Assembly: GCF_965139615.1 (NCBI RefSeq)
Contig: NZ_CBCSIQ010000008.1
Coordinates: forward strand, 62,001-126,000
Origin: Kerstersia similis
Lineage (GTDB): Bacteria > Pseudomonadota > Gammaproteobacteria > Burkholderiales > Burkholderiaceae_B
Length of the DNA stretch: 64,000 nucleotides
Reading direction: 5' to 3'
The notes beneath the pieces were generated by a model. The model was not told the origin of the DNA, searched no databases, and was given only the letters and a program-made list of their open reading frames with translations. Below, piece after piece: positions 44,982 through 54,034 of this stretch; position 1 is the first letter of the stretch; every line of letters begins with the position of its first letter. A program made the position numbers and the translations under genes.

Positions 44982-45058
44982 GGGCCGTTAGCTCAGTTGG
45001 TTAGAGCAGAGGACTCATAATCCTTTGGTCGCTGGTTCAAGTCCAGCACGGCCTACCA
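44982..45058 (+). tRNA. tRNA with CAT anticodon, most likely tRNA-Ile2 (lysidine type)
   Basis: A 77-nt cloverleaf with encoded CCA. The acceptor GGGCCGT pairs with ACGGCCT, the D arm is GCTC...GAGC, the anticodon arm AGGA-CTCATAA-TCCT gives anticodon CAT, and the T arm is GCTGG-TTCAAGT-CCAGC. The C4-G69 and C5-G68 acceptor pairs are the determinants TilS uses for tRNA-Ile2. The anticodon-variable-T region also resembles E. coli ileX rather than elongator tRNA-Met. Automated annotation may call it tRNA-Met. Confidence 0.93.
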
Positions 45059-45084
45059 AAATTACCTAGCATTATCAGTGAATT

Positions 45085-45115
45085 ACGCCACCCTTAACGG
45101 TGGCGTTTTTCTTTT
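45085..45115 (+). terminator. Rho-independent terminator after the CAT tRNA
   Basis: A perfect 8-bp stem ACGCCACC (45085-45092)/GGTGGCGT (45099-45106), 6-base loop, followed by TTTTCTTTTC. Classic terminator 27 bp after the tRNA. Confidence 0.9.
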
Positions 45116-45283
45116 CTGGTGCTGCTTGTGCCCAAAGTGTGGCCGCTGCGGCGCGGGCGGCCAACCGTGGCGGTGCGAGGTGCGCTATTTTTGCTCCAGC
45201 CCAATCACCTGTCGCATAGCGGCAAGGCCTGCCCGGCGCTAGCGTGATTTTGATATTCCACACCACCTTTCAAGGGTCAGGAA

Positions 45284-45745
45284 ATGACAGCGTTGAGTCT
45301 CAGAAGATCCGCACGCCTCATTATTGTGGATGAGGACGGCAGGTTGCTGCTATTTCAATACCACGATGAGCATCAGGCGCCTTTCTGGGCGACGGCTGGC
45401 GGCGAGCTGTTGCCGGGCGAGTCTTATCTGGATGCGGCACGGCGCGAGCTGGAAGAGGAAACCGGCCTGGCGCTGGAGATCGGGAGACTGTTGAAAACCA
45501 GGGATGCGGTGTATGCGGTGGCCCGGTCCTCGCCTGCCAGATGGCTGGAGCAGTACTTTCTGGTGCGCTGCCCGGCTCCGGCAGCAATCCGGCGTGACGG
45601 CTGGACGGAGGAGGAGCAGAGTACGATTCAGGCATGGAAGTGGTGGCGCCTGGAGGATATGCAGGCTCAATCTCCTGATATTTTCAAGCCGGATTGGCTG
45701 GCTGATTTGCTTGAGTCTATCCATTCCGAAGGGATGGATGCCTGA
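45284..45745 (+). CDS. Nudix hydrolase
   Basis: A 153-residue Nudix-fold protein. The Nudix box GGELLPGESYLDAARRELEEETGL (about residues 39-62) is complete with REL-EEETG. It starts with SARLIIVDEDGRLLLFQYHDE. Nudix enzymes hydrolyse nucleoside diphosphates linked to other groups; the substrate cannot be told. AGGAA lies just upstream of the ATG. It is transcribed separately after the tRNA terminator. Confidence 0.92.
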   Translation: MTALSLRRSARLIIVDEDGRLLLFQYHDEHQAPFWATAGGELLPGESYLDAARRELEEETGLALEIGRLLKTRDAVYAVARSSPARWLEQYFLVRCPAPAAIRRDGWTEEEQSTIQAWKWWRLEDMQAQSPDIFKPDWLADLLESIHSEGMDA

Positions 45746-45966
45746 CGCCAGGGCCTGCCCTGATTTTTCGCTCATGGCCTGAACCACCCGGCCGGGTGAT
45801 ACACGGCCGGTGGTTCTTTGCACGTTCGGGAAATCTCTGCAATTCCCATGGGGTTCAGGACTTGGCTGGCGATGTCGTTTACCATCAAGACACAGCAAGG
45901 TTTCACGCTCCGCTTGTGGCAACATAGGCTCGGGCAGTTTTGAACCCATAAGGAGTGCATGTCGAG

Positions 45967-47022
45967 ATGAAACGAGCGACACGTTTGGGTATGGCGTTGG
46001 CCGCGGCCGCAGCGATTCTGGCAGTCGAAGCGCAGGCTTGTACCCGGGTGATTTACCATGGCCCCAACGATACCTATCTGACGGGACGATCCATGGATTT
46101 CAAAGATCCGATGATCAGCAATCTTTGGGTATTTCCGCGTGGCATGGAGCGGCATGGTGCTGCTGGGCCTCGTTCAGTGACATGGAAATCGACCTATGGC
46201 AGCCTGATCGTTTCCGGCTATGAGATTTCCGCCGTGGACGGCATGAATGAGGCCGGGCTCAATGCCAATCTGCTCTGGCTGGCCGACGCCCGCTACCCTG
46301 AGGACGATGGGGCGACGCCGCGTATCTCGCTGGCGATATGGGCGCAGTATTTCCTCGACCAGTTCGCGACGGTCGAAGAGGCTGTGAAGCATGTGCAGGA
46401 GCATCCGATGCTGGTGGCGAGCGGAGAGGTGCCGGGCCGGCCGGGAAGCCTGGCGCCACTGCATTTGTCCCTGTCGGACGCAACAGGGGATAGCGCCATT
46501 CTGGAGTGGATCGACGGCCAGTTGAAGGTGCACCATGGCCGCGAGTTCAGGGTGATGACCAATGACCCGCCGTATGACGAGCAGTTGGCGATCATGAAGT
46601 ATTGGCGTGGGGTGGATGGGCGCAGCTTCTTGCCGGGCACCAACCGCGCACCGGATCGTTTTGTCCGTGCCAATTATTATGCAGACGCCGTGCTGAAAAG
46701 CGATGATCCCCGTACGGCAGCGGCGGCGCTATTCAGCGTGGTGCGGAATGTGTCGGTGCCTTACGGTATCAGCCATCCGGATGCCCCAAATCTGTCCACG
46801 ACACGCTGGCGCGTTGTGGCGGACCAGAAGAACAAGCTGTTCTACGCGGAGTCGGCCACTGCGCCCAATGTGTTTTGGGTGGATCTGCAGCGCCTTGATT
46901 TTTCCGAAGGGGCAGAGACATTGACCTTGAATCTGGGCGTGGATATGAATCGGGTGTTGGCCGGAGAGGTGTCGGCGCAGTTCGTGCCGGCCACGCCTTT
47001 CGAATTCAAGGCGGTAGAGTAA
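45967..47022 (+). CDS. Periplasmic choloylglycine hydrolase/penicillin V acylase family Ntn hydrolase
   Basis: A 351-residue linear amide C-N hydrolase. A signal peptide (LGMALAAAAAILAVEAQA) ends directly before Cys25, which becomes the N-terminal nucleophile. Arg41 and Asp44 (GRSMDF) are at the spacing seen in bile-salt hydrolases, and Asn199 lies in MTNDPPYDEQL. The C-terminal GTNRAPDRFVRANYY is also conserved. Gram-negative relatives in the periplasm cleave penicillin V and several acyl-homoserine lactones, so quorum quenching or acyl-amide scavenging is a plausible role. The start at 45967 follows AGGAG at 45951-45955. Confidence 0.9.
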   Translation: MKRATRLGMALAAAAAILAVEAQACTRVIYHGPNDTYLTGRSMDFKDPMISNLWVFPRGMERHGAAGPRSVTWKSTYGSLIVSGYEISAVDGMNEAGLNANLLWLADARYPEDDGATPRISLAIWAQYFLDQFATVEEAVKHVQEHPMLVASGEVPGRPGSLAPLHLSLSDATGDSAILEWIDGQLKVHHGREFRVMTNDPPYDEQLAIMKYWRGVDGRSFLPGTNRAPDRFVRANYYADAVLKSDDPRTAAAALFSVVRNVSVPYGISHPDAPNLSTTRWRVVADQKNKLFYAESATAPNVFWVDLQRLDFSEGAETLTLNLGVDMNRVLAGEVSAQFVPATPFEFKAVE

Positions 47023-47074
47023 CGCCCGGCTGATCGCAGGAATGCCTGCGTTTGATGGGCATCGGTTCTTCCCG

Positions 47075-47110
47075 AAAAAAAACGCCACCGGAATTATTCC
47101 GGTGGCGTTT
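47075..47110. terminator. Bidirectional terminator between the Ntn hydrolase and AEC transporter
   Basis: A perfect stem AAACGCCACCGGA/TCCGGTGGCGTTT (47080-47092 and 47098-47110). A run of eight A precedes it on the plus strand and becomes a U-tract for the minus-strand transporter transcript. It also follows the plus-strand hydrolase gene. Confidence 0.9.
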
Positions 47111-47162
47111 GCCTTTGATGGGGCAGACAGCAGGCCTGGCGCCAGGGTTCCGGCTGTCGGCT

Positions 47163-48107
47163 TCAGGCGGTCATCCAGATGAACATCCCCATGGTGAGGA
47201 TGGACAGGATGGTGCTCCAGAACAAGGTCGAGGCCATTTCCTGGGTGCCGCATTTGTATTCCACGGCGAAGATCACGGCAATGGAGGCGGTGGGAATGGC
47301 CAGGGTGACGGCGACCAGGCCGCGTTCGACAGAGGGCACGCCCACGGCCAGCATGATGGCCAGGATGATGCCGGGCAGCAGCAGGTTTTTGCCGATGACG
47401 TTGATGATGACAGGCAGCGAAACACTGACTTTCTGCGAGAACAGCACAATACCTACGGCAAAGAGCGCGACGCCACCCGTTGCCTGGCCCAGCAGGGTGA
47501 AGGAACCCTTGAGGGAGCGAGGCATTTCCAGGCCGCACAGCAACAGGATGAAGGCCAGCACCGGCGCCCAGACGACGGGTTGCTTGATTGCCTTGAGCAA
47601 GCTGTCGCCGGCAATGGCCAGCGCGCTTTTCTTGACTGCGCCGCTTTCCTCTTGATTGCCGACCAGAAAGATCAGGGCCAGGGGCACCTGTACCAGATTC
47701 ATCAGCAAACTGCCGGTGGCAATGGCAATATCGGCGTCATTGGGGTAAAGCATGCCCAGCACCGGCGTACCGATGAAGGGAACGGCGGGGCCCGCGATGG
47801 CGATGGCTCGCAATGCCGCGAGCTGCGCCGTGGAGCGGAAGACGAGCAGGGACAGCGCAAAGACAATGATCAGGCCGCCTATCATGCCGATGGCCGTCCA
47901 GATGAAGAGCGGGATGTTCTGGCTGATGGCCGTCAGCGAGGTGCTGAGAATGCCGGCAAACAGCATCAGCGGCAGCGCATAGAGCATGACCATGCGGTTG
48001 AGAACGCTGGCCTGGTCCTGTGAAAAGCTGCGCTCCCAGCCTGCGAAGTAACCCAGCATCAGGGTGACAACAATAGGCAGCAAGGCAGTGATGATAGTTT
48101 CCAGCAT
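47163..48107 (-). CDS. AEC family (auxin efflux carrier-type) transporter
   Basis: A 314-residue inner-membrane carrier with about ten hydrophobic segments. The start MLETIITALLPIVVTLMLGYFAGWERSF and the central GPAVPFIGTPVLGMLYPNDADIAIATGSLLMNLVQVPLALIFL are family-typical, resembling malonate-carrier (MdcF-like) members. The ATG at 48107 has GGAGAA upstream. It lies downstream of the benzoylformate-decarboxylase-like gene on the same strand (141-bp gap). It may move a related 2-oxo or dicarboxylic acid; the substrate is inferred only. Confidence 0.88.
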   Translation of the reverse strand: MLETIITALLPIVVTLMLGYFAGWERSFSQDQASVLNRMVMLYALPLMLFAGILSTSLTAISQNIPLFIWTAIGMIGGLIIVFALSLLVFRSTAQLAALRAIAIAGPAVPFIGTPVLGMLYPNDADIAIATGSLLMNLVQVPLALIFLVGNQEESGAVKKSALAIAGDSLLKAIKQPVVWAPVLAFILLLCGLEMPRSLKGSFTLLGQATGGVALFAVGIVLFSQKVSVSLPVIINVIGKNLLLPGIILAIMLAVGVPSVERGLVAVTLAIPTASIAVIFAVEYKCGTQEMASTLFWSTILSILTMGMFIWMTA

Positions 48108-48248
48108 ACGGTGTTTCTCCAAAAGCCGACAAAGGGCAGAAACAAAGGGCCTGGGCAGAGAACCTGAACCGGGGCCTGAACAGCGGCCCCCAGGACACAG
48201 GGCCGGATTGCTCAGGTCTGGCCCTGTGCCGTCAGGCAATCCCTTGCA

Positions 48249-49883
48249 TCAGAGCAGCGGCGGAATGGTCGGCAGCACCGGGACTTCCAGCACAGTCGGC
48301 CCTTGGCGGGTGAAGGCCTCGGCGCAAACGGCGCGGATTTCTTCCGGCGTGGTGGCGCGTACCCCATGGGCGCCATAGCCGCTGGCCAGTGCAACGAAAT
48401 CCAGGCCGGGCAGATCCAGGCCGGGTACGCCGGGTGTCTGTTCCAGTTCAGCAAAGGATTTCAGGATGCCGTACTGGCCGTTGCGCGGCACGACAAAGAG
48501 GATGGGCAGCTTGTGCTGCGCCGCCGTCCAGAGCCCTTGTATCGAGTATTGGAAAGAGCCGTCGCCGATGATGGCCAGCACCGGGCGGTTGCGGCCGCTG
48601 TCTCGTTCGGCCAGCGCCAGGCCAACGCTGGCAGGCAGGTTCCAGCCCAGGCTGCCGCTGGCGAAGGTGTAGAACGAGTCCGGACGGTCCACCGGCCAGG
48701 CGGTATGCAGCTCCCCCAGGTTGGAGGGAGATTCTTCCACCAGGACGGTTTCCGGCGGCGTGGCTGCACGCAAGGTCTGGAATAGCGTCAGCGACGACAG
48801 CACGCCGTTCTGGCTGGTGTTGTCGGTGCTGGCTGCAGGATGCGGCGCCATCCCGTGCGCCTGGCGCTTGACAGCGTTGGCCGGAGCAGCCCGACCTTGC
48901 ACGAGTTTTTCCAGGGCCTCCAGGGAGAGCACGGCATCGCCAAGCAGGCTGTCGCCCACCGGTGCACGGCCGGATTCCGAAGGGTCGTCTGTGATATGCA
49001 GCAGGCGCAGGCCGGCGGGCAGGTAGTCGCCTTCGACAAAGGGATAGTAGCGGAACACCGGCGCGCCGATCACGATTGCCAGATCATGTCCTGCCAGCTT
49101 CTTGGAGAGCGGGCCGATGGCAAATGGCAGGCCGCCGCTATAGAGCGGATGGGTTTCGGGGAAGGGCGGGCGTTCGGAGGCAGGGGCAGCATAAACGTGG
49201 GCTTGCAGTTTTTCCGCCAGCGCGATGGCTTGCTGCCAGCCGTCGCCGCGGGCGATGGCCGAGCCGTAGATCAGTGCAGGATGGCGGGCGCTGGAGAGCG
49301 CCTGAGCGAATTCCGCAATCCGTTCCGGATCGGGAGCGATACGCGTCGTGACCGAACGGACGACGGCTGCGCCAGTGGCAGGCTTATCCCAGTCGTCCAG
49401 CGGAATGGAGAGAAAGACCGGCCCTGCGGGCGGTTGCATGGCGATGGCATAGGCACGCATGAAGGCAGCCGGCACATCTTCGGCACGCACGGGCTCGTAG
49501 CTCCATTTCACCCAGGGCTTGGGCAGCAAGGAGGGCTCGACGTTGGTCAGCCAGGGCTCCATCAGCAGCATTTCACGGGTCTGGTTGCCAGCGGTGATGA
49601 TCAGCGGCGTCTTGTTCTGCGATGCCGTCAGGATGTTGCTCATCGCGTTGCTCAGGCCGGCAGAGGTATGCACATTGACCAGCGCCGGACGGCGGGTGGC
49701 CTGGGCAAAGCCATCAGCGGCGCCGACGGCAGAGGCCTCATGCAGGGTCTGGATGTAGCGGAAGTCTTCTGGAAAATCTTTGAGGAAGGTTTCCTCGGTG
49801 GATCCAGGATTGCCGAACATGGTGGTCAGGCCCAGGTCACGCAGCAATTGAAAGGTAACGTCACGAATGGTTTTGTCTGACAT
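48249..49883 (-). CDS. mdlC: Benzoylformate decarboxylase-like TPP enzyme
   Basis: A 544-residue thiamine diphosphate enzyme most like benzoylformate decarboxylase: FGNPGSTEETFLKDFPEDFRYIQTLHEA (Ser28 and cofactor Glu49), NVHTSAGLSNAM (His72), VKWSYEP and IGAPVFRYYPF. The TPP-binding GDGSFQYSIQGLWTAAQHKLP and a following Asn are present. Ser28 and His72 correspond to catalytic Ser26 and His70 of the Pseudomonas putida enzyme. The position of its His281 is Tyr280 here, so chemistry or substrate may differ. No mandelate dehydrogenase or racemase is nearby. The gene symbol is by similarity only. Confidence 0.82.
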   Translation of the reverse strand: MSDKTIRDVTFQLLRDLGLTTMFGNPGSTEETFLKDFPEDFRYIQTLHEASAVGAADGFAQATRRPALVNVHTSAGLSNAMSNILTASQNKTPLIITAGNQTREMLLMEPWLTNVEPSLLPKPWVKWSYEPVRAEDVPAAFMRAYAIAMQPPAGPVFLSIPLDDWDKPATGAAVVRSVTTRIAPDPERIAEFAQALSSARHPALIYGSAIARGDGWQQAIALAEKLQAHVYAAPASERPPFPETHPLYSGGLPFAIGPLSKKLAGHDLAIVIGAPVFRYYPFVEGDYLPAGLRLLHITDDPSESGRAPVGDSLLGDAVLSLEALEKLVQGRAAPANAVKRQAHGMAPHPAASTDNTSQNGVLSSLTLFQTLRAATPPETVLVEESPSNLGELHTAWPVDRPDSFYTFASGSLGWNLPASVGLALAERDSGRNRPVLAIIGDGSFQYSIQGLWTAAQHKLPILFVVPRNGQYGILKSFAELEQTPGVPGLDLPGLDFVALASGYGAHGVRATTPEEIRAVCAEAFTRQGPTVLEVPVLPTIPPLL

Positions 49884-50877
49884 GTGAACTCCGACGGTTC
49901 CAGATGGAGGGAAAGTCTGCCCGCTATGTGAATATCTGGCAGATTCATTCCTAATGTAACGTCAGATGATGATTGATGACTGTCCTGGATTGCTAGTAAC
50001 TGAAAAAGTCGCTCTGTAAATGCCATTGTTTTTGAAACTTTTTGTAATTTTATTTTTATTAGATTTTTACGATTGTTTTCGGAGGATAAGTAAATGGCTG
50101 TGTCTTTGATCTGGATTAAATGATGGTGAAAATAATGGCTGTCATAGTTGTATGTTTTTAAAAGGAAAATTTTTGTTTTTATGGCCGTTTGGATATGTAT
50201 GAATTCTTCTTTTCATTGGCCCGGTGTGATTTTTGCTATTGTTTCAGTAATAAGGCATAAGTGGCAGGGTGGGAAGGGTTGTTTTTGGGGTTATCGGGTT
50301 TCAAGGGCTGAACAATGTTTCCGGAATTTTGCAGTCTGATGTGAATTTTGTTTATTGCGGAAAATCCTTCCCCGCTTGATGGGGCGGAACGGAAGAAAGC
50401 GATTTTTATCAGCGCCGCAGTTTTATCCATTAAGCAAGATGCCGAAACAGGGGGCGCTTGGTAGGCATGACGGCCACATGGACGGGGGGCGATCCAGCAC
50501 TGCCAGTAAGAACTGATAGGGGGCTGGCTATGGCAGGCCGATGTGCCGTATCGGTGGCGAGAGATGGCAGCCATGCAAGACCAAGTGGTACCGCTGGCCG
50601 TGTCGAGGCCCGGTGTGTAGAGGAAGTGTTGTTGTGCTGAAACGCTGCAGTGCAGCATTTAGTGTAACGAACGATACAGTTTTGTGGCCTGGGGAGAAGC
50701 CGGGTCCTTGTGGACGGGCTTGGTTTTCCCGCGATTTCCTTGGCTCTGCAGGACGGGATTGGATGTGTCGATTGTTACATTTGACTTCAATTGTGATTTT
50801 TTCTGTCGTGCTGGCACGCTAATAATTAAGAATAGATTTAATAAAAAAATTTCGAATTTATAGGTTGGAGTTCAATC
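49884..50877. other. AT-rich gene-free region
   Basis: Nearly 1 kb without a convincing gene. From about 49990 to 50350 the composition is visibly AT-rich compared with the GC-rich flanks. Short open frames exist (for example 50148-50339), but they lack ribosome sites and recognisable protein features. The right end (50815-50870) is A/T-rich and should contain the promoter of the patatin gene; GGAG precedes that start. The left end should hold the promoter of the decarboxylase gene. Confidence 0.7.
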
Positions 50878-52077
50878 ATGACGAAGCGACATCCTTCCTT
50901 TGAGCGAATCGCCTTGATACTGCAGGGCGGCGGTGCGCTCGGAGCCTATCAAGCCGGGGTATATCAGGCGCTGGCCGAAGAAGGTTTGCATCCTGGCTGG
51001 GTCGCAGGCATTTCTATCGGAGCCATCAATTCCGCCCTGATCGCCGGCAACCCCCCGGAAAAGCGCGTGGATGCCTTGCGCGATTTCTGGCAGTCCATTA
51101 CGACCGCACATCCTGCGCACCCGGCCTATATGCTGCGTTTCCTGGGCCTGGATAAAGCAGAAATGATCGCCTGGAACGAAACCGTGCATGGCTGGGCGAA
51201 CCAGATGAATGCGGTGGCGACCGTTCTGGGTGGCGCGCCGGAATTCTTCAAGCCGCGCACGCTGCATCCTTTGCTTGCCCCCAAGGGAACGGACAGCGCA
51301 CAGAGTTTTTATGATGTTTCCCCCCTGCGTTCCACGCTGGAACGACTGGTGGACTTCGACCGGATCAATTCGGGCGAGATGCGCTTCAGTGTCGGGGCAG
51401 TCAATGTCCGCAACGGCAACTTCACGTATTTCGATACGACGACGCATACCATCCGTCCGGAGCACATCATGGCCAGCGGCGCGTTGCCGCCTGGGTTTCC
51501 GGCAGTGGAAATAGATGGCGAAGCCTATTGGGATGGCGGGCTGGTTTCCAACACGCCATTGCAATGGGTGCTGGAAAACAAGCCTCGGCGTGACACGCTG
51601 GCATTTCAGGTGGATCTCTGGAGCGCCATGGGCGAATTTCCCGGAGACCTGATCAGCCAGGACCTGCGCCTGAAGGACATCCGTTTTTCCAGTCGTACGC
51701 GCTACGCCACGACACAGTTTCGCAACCAGCAGCGCCTGCGCCGCGCGCTGGCGCGCATGATCGAAGACATGCCGGATGTTGCGCTGCTGGGCAAGGATGA
51801 TGCCGGCATCGAGGCCTTGATTTCAGAGGCGGATGAGAAGGTTTACAACATCATCCACCTGATCTACCGGGCCAAGAATTACGAGGGCTCCTGCAAAGAC
51901 TATGAGTTTTCCGCTGTCACCATGCAAGAGCATTGGGACTCCGGTTATGCGGACGCAGTGGAAACGCTGAAGCACAAGGAGGTCTGGCAACGGCCCGAGA
52001 CTCCGGATGGCGTGGCGACTTTCGATATCCATGACCACGAGCCGCAGCTCAGAACCCGGCGCGCGCGCCGCAGGTAA
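50878..52077 (+). CDS. Patatin-like phospholipase (DUF3734 type)
   Basis: A 399-residue patatin-fold acyl hydrolase. The oxyanion motif LQGGGALGAYQAGV is at residues 15-28, the nucleophile Ser46 is in GISIG, and the dyad Asp219 is in YWDGG. The C-terminal third (GKDDAGIEALISEADEKVYNIIHLIYRAKNYEG) is the DUF3734 extension. There is no signal peptide, so it acts in the cytoplasm, perhaps on lipids or PHB granules. It is the first of three genes with acetoacetate decarboxylase and 3-hydroxybutyrate dehydrogenase, a combination common in betaproteobacteria. Confidence 0.93.
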   Translation: MTKRHPSFERIALILQGGGALGAYQAGVYQALAEEGLHPGWVAGISIGAINSALIAGNPPEKRVDALRDFWQSITTAHPAHPAYMLRFLGLDKAEMIAWNETVHGWANQMNAVATVLGGAPEFFKPRTLHPLLAPKGTDSAQSFYDVSPLRSTLERLVDFDRINSGEMRFSVGAVNVRNGNFTYFDTTTHTIRPEHIMASGALPPGFPAVEIDGEAYWDGGLVSNTPLQWVLENKPRRDTLAFQVDLWSAMGEFPGDLISQDLRLKDIRFSSRTRYATTQFRNQQRLRRALARMIEDMPDVALLGKDDAGIEALISEADEKVYNIIHLIYRAKNYEGSCKDYEFSAVTMQEHWDSGYADAVETLKHKEVWQRPETPDGVATFDIHDHEPQLRTRRARRR

Positions 52078-52296
52078 ATGACTTCCCCCCTGCAGCATCC
52101 CTTTGGGGCGGTTGCGTGGCGATGGTGTGGCGGCGCAGGGATATCGTGGTTGACGTATCCGCATGCCACCGCAATGGCTACTGCATCCCGTCGCGGCGAC
52201 AGGATGCTGCCTGGGGACACCAGGCAAGTCCCGGCCTGTGCTGGTCGGGCAGCACCATGTTTTTTCGACCCACTGCAAGATAAAAGGGAGTGACTG

Positions 52297-53067
52297 ATGA
52301 AAATCGCCGATGTGCGCGCCAAGGCATTTGCCATGCCGCTGCACGATCCCGCCTATCCGAGGCCGCCATACAAGTTCTACAACCGCGAATTTTTCGTCAT
52401 CAATTACCGCACCGATCCGGAAGTGCTGCGGGAACTGGTGCCGGAACCGCTGGAAGTGATTGGTGATACCGTTTCCTATGAGTTCATTCGTATGCCGGAT
52501 TCCACCGGTTTCGGTGATTACACGGAAACCGGGCAAGTGATTCCCGTGCGCTTCAAGACCCCGTCGGGCGAAGTGCAGGAAGGCGGATACGTGCATGCCA
52601 TGTATCTCGACGACAACGCGCCGATTGCTGGCGGCCGTGAACTGTGGGGCTTCCCCAAAAAGCTGGCCAGCCCCAAGTTCCGCCACGAACAGGAAACCCT
52701 GGTCGGTACCTTGCATTACGGTTCCGTGCTGTGTGTGACGGCAACGATGGGATACAAGCACAAGGAACTGGATCTGAGCACCTTCTCGGCCGCGATGGCC
52801 AAGCCGGCGTTCATGATCAAGATCATTCCTCATGTGGATGGCACGCCCCGCATATGCGAACTGGTGCGCTATTACATGGAAGACGTTACCTTGAAGGGTG
52901 CATGGTCCGGGCCGGCTGCGCTGCAACTGTTCGAACATGCCATGTGCGATGTGGCGCGCTTGCCAGTGCGGGAAGTGATCTCCGCCAGCCACTACATTGC
53001 CGACCTGACCCTCGGGCTGGGCGAAGTGATCTACGATTATTTGGCACCCAACACTAACAATATTTGA
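52297..53067 (+). CDS. adc: Acetoacetate decarboxylase
   Basis: A 256-residue enzyme converting acetoacetate to acetone and CO2. The catalytic lysine pair Lys121-Lys122 lies in GRELWGFPKKLASP, with the expected YVHAMYLDDNAPIAGG before it. AGGGAG-type sequence lies upstream of the ATG. Together with the next gene it handles acetoacetate/3-hydroxybutyrate. It could also drain acetoacetate made by the HMG-CoA lyase at the left of the window. Usual family length. Confidence 0.95.
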   Translation: MKIADVRAKAFAMPLHDPAYPRPPYKFYNREFFVINYRTDPEVLRELVPEPLEVIGDTVSYEFIRMPDSTGFGDYTETGQVIPVRFKTPSGEVQEGGYVHAMYLDDNAPIAGGRELWGFPKKLASPKFRHEQETLVGTLHYGSVLCVTATMGYKHKELDLSTFSAAMAKPAFMIKIIPHVDGTPRICELVRYYMEDVTLKGAWSGPAALQLFEHAMCDVARLPVREVISASHYIADLTLGLGEVIYDYLAPNTNNI

Positions 53068-53080
53068 TAGGAGTCTGTTT

Positions 53081-53863
53081 ATGTCTCGCTTTGATGGAAA
53101 AATCGGCATTATCACTGGTGCTGCAAGCGGTATCGGCAAGGAAATCGCACTGCGTTTCGCAGCAGAAGGCGGCACGCCGGTTATTGCTGACCTGAACCTG
53201 CAGGCGGCGCAGGCAACGGCGGAAGAAATCAAGAAAACTGGCGCTGATGCCTTTGCGGTTGCGATGAACGTGACCGACGAAGCACAAGTGGAAAAGGGTG
53301 TGGCGGATGTCATTGCCAAGTACGGCAAGATTGATGTGCTGGTCAGCAATGCCGGCATTCAGATCGTCAAGCCCCTGGTCGATTTTCCCTATGACGATTG
53401 GAAGAAGCTGCTGTCGATTCACCTCGACGGCGCTTTCCTGACGACGCGTGCTTGCCTGAAGCACATGTACGCCGCGAACTATGGCCGTGTGGTCTATATG
53501 GGTTCGGTGCACTCCAAGGAAGCTTCCAAGCTCAAGGCGCCGTATGTCACCGCCAAGCATGGTCTGGTGGGTCTGGCCAAGGTCTTGGCCAAGGAAGGCG
53601 CCGAGCACCACGTGACGGCTAACGTCGTCTGCCCCGGCTTTGTCCGTACCCCGCTGGTGGACAAGCAGATTCCCGAACAGGCCAAGGAGCTTGGCATCAC
53701 GGAAGAGCAGGTGATCAAGAACGTCATGCTCAAGGACACCGTCGATGGCGAATTCACGACGACGGATGACGTCGCCGAAGCCGTCCTGTTCTTCGCGGGC
53801 GCCAAGAACAATGCATTGACCGGTCAAACCCTGGTCGTCAGCCACGGCTGGTTCATGCAATAA
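53081..53863 (+). CDS. bdhA: 3-hydroxybutyrate dehydrogenase
   Basis: A 260-residue short-chain dehydrogenase interconverting 3-hydroxybutyrate and acetoacetate with NAD. The nucleotide-binding TGAASGIGKEIA is near residue 12, NAG at 90-92, and the catalytic Ser142, Tyr155 and Lys159 are in GSVHSKEASKLKAPYVTAKHG. The lid and C-terminus (GQTLVVSHGWFMQ) match BdhA enzymes. It is 13 bp after adc and followed by a terminator. Confidence 0.94.
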   Translation: MSRFDGKIGIITGAASGIGKEIALRFAAEGGTPVIADLNLQAAQATAEEIKKTGADAFAVAMNVTDEAQVEKGVADVIAKYGKIDVLVSNAGIQIVKPLVDFPYDDWKKLLSIHLDGAFLTTRACLKHMYAANYGRVVYMGSVHSKEASKLKAPYVTAKHGLVGLAKVLAKEGAEHHVTANVVCPGFVRTPLVDKQIPEQAKELGITEEQVIKNVMLKDTVDGEFTTTDDVAEAVLFFAGAKNNALTGQTLVVSHGWFMQ

Positions 53864-53895
53864 ACCGCCGCTGCCCTCAGGCAGATGAGCGATGC

Positions 53896-53923
53896 AACGG
53901 CCCGCATGATTGCGGGCCGTTTT
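53896..53923 (+). terminator. Terminator after bdhA
   Basis: A perfect stem AACGGCCCGCA (53896-53906)/TGCGGGCCGTT (53911-53921) with a 4-base loop, followed by TTG. The same AACGGCCCGC arm is used in the hairpin upstream of leuC. Confidence 0.8.
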
Positions 53924-54034
53924 GCATGCGAAAACCCGTTCCGACGTTCTTGACTACAATTTCCTGGCAGCACGGCTGCAGCGGGTAGGCCCGAATGTGT
54001 CAGCAATCGGCCGGCCCTGGTTTCTGGCCTGGCA

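Noticed and set aside
50148..50339. A 63-codon open frame in the AT-rich region
   Set aside because: No ribosome site, odd composition and no similarity to known small proteins.
50805..50830. A sigma54-like CTGGCACG before the patatin gene
   Set aside because: The -24 half fits, but the required GC of the -12 half is absent (TAAT instead of a TTGC-like box), so it is not a convincing sigma54 promoter.
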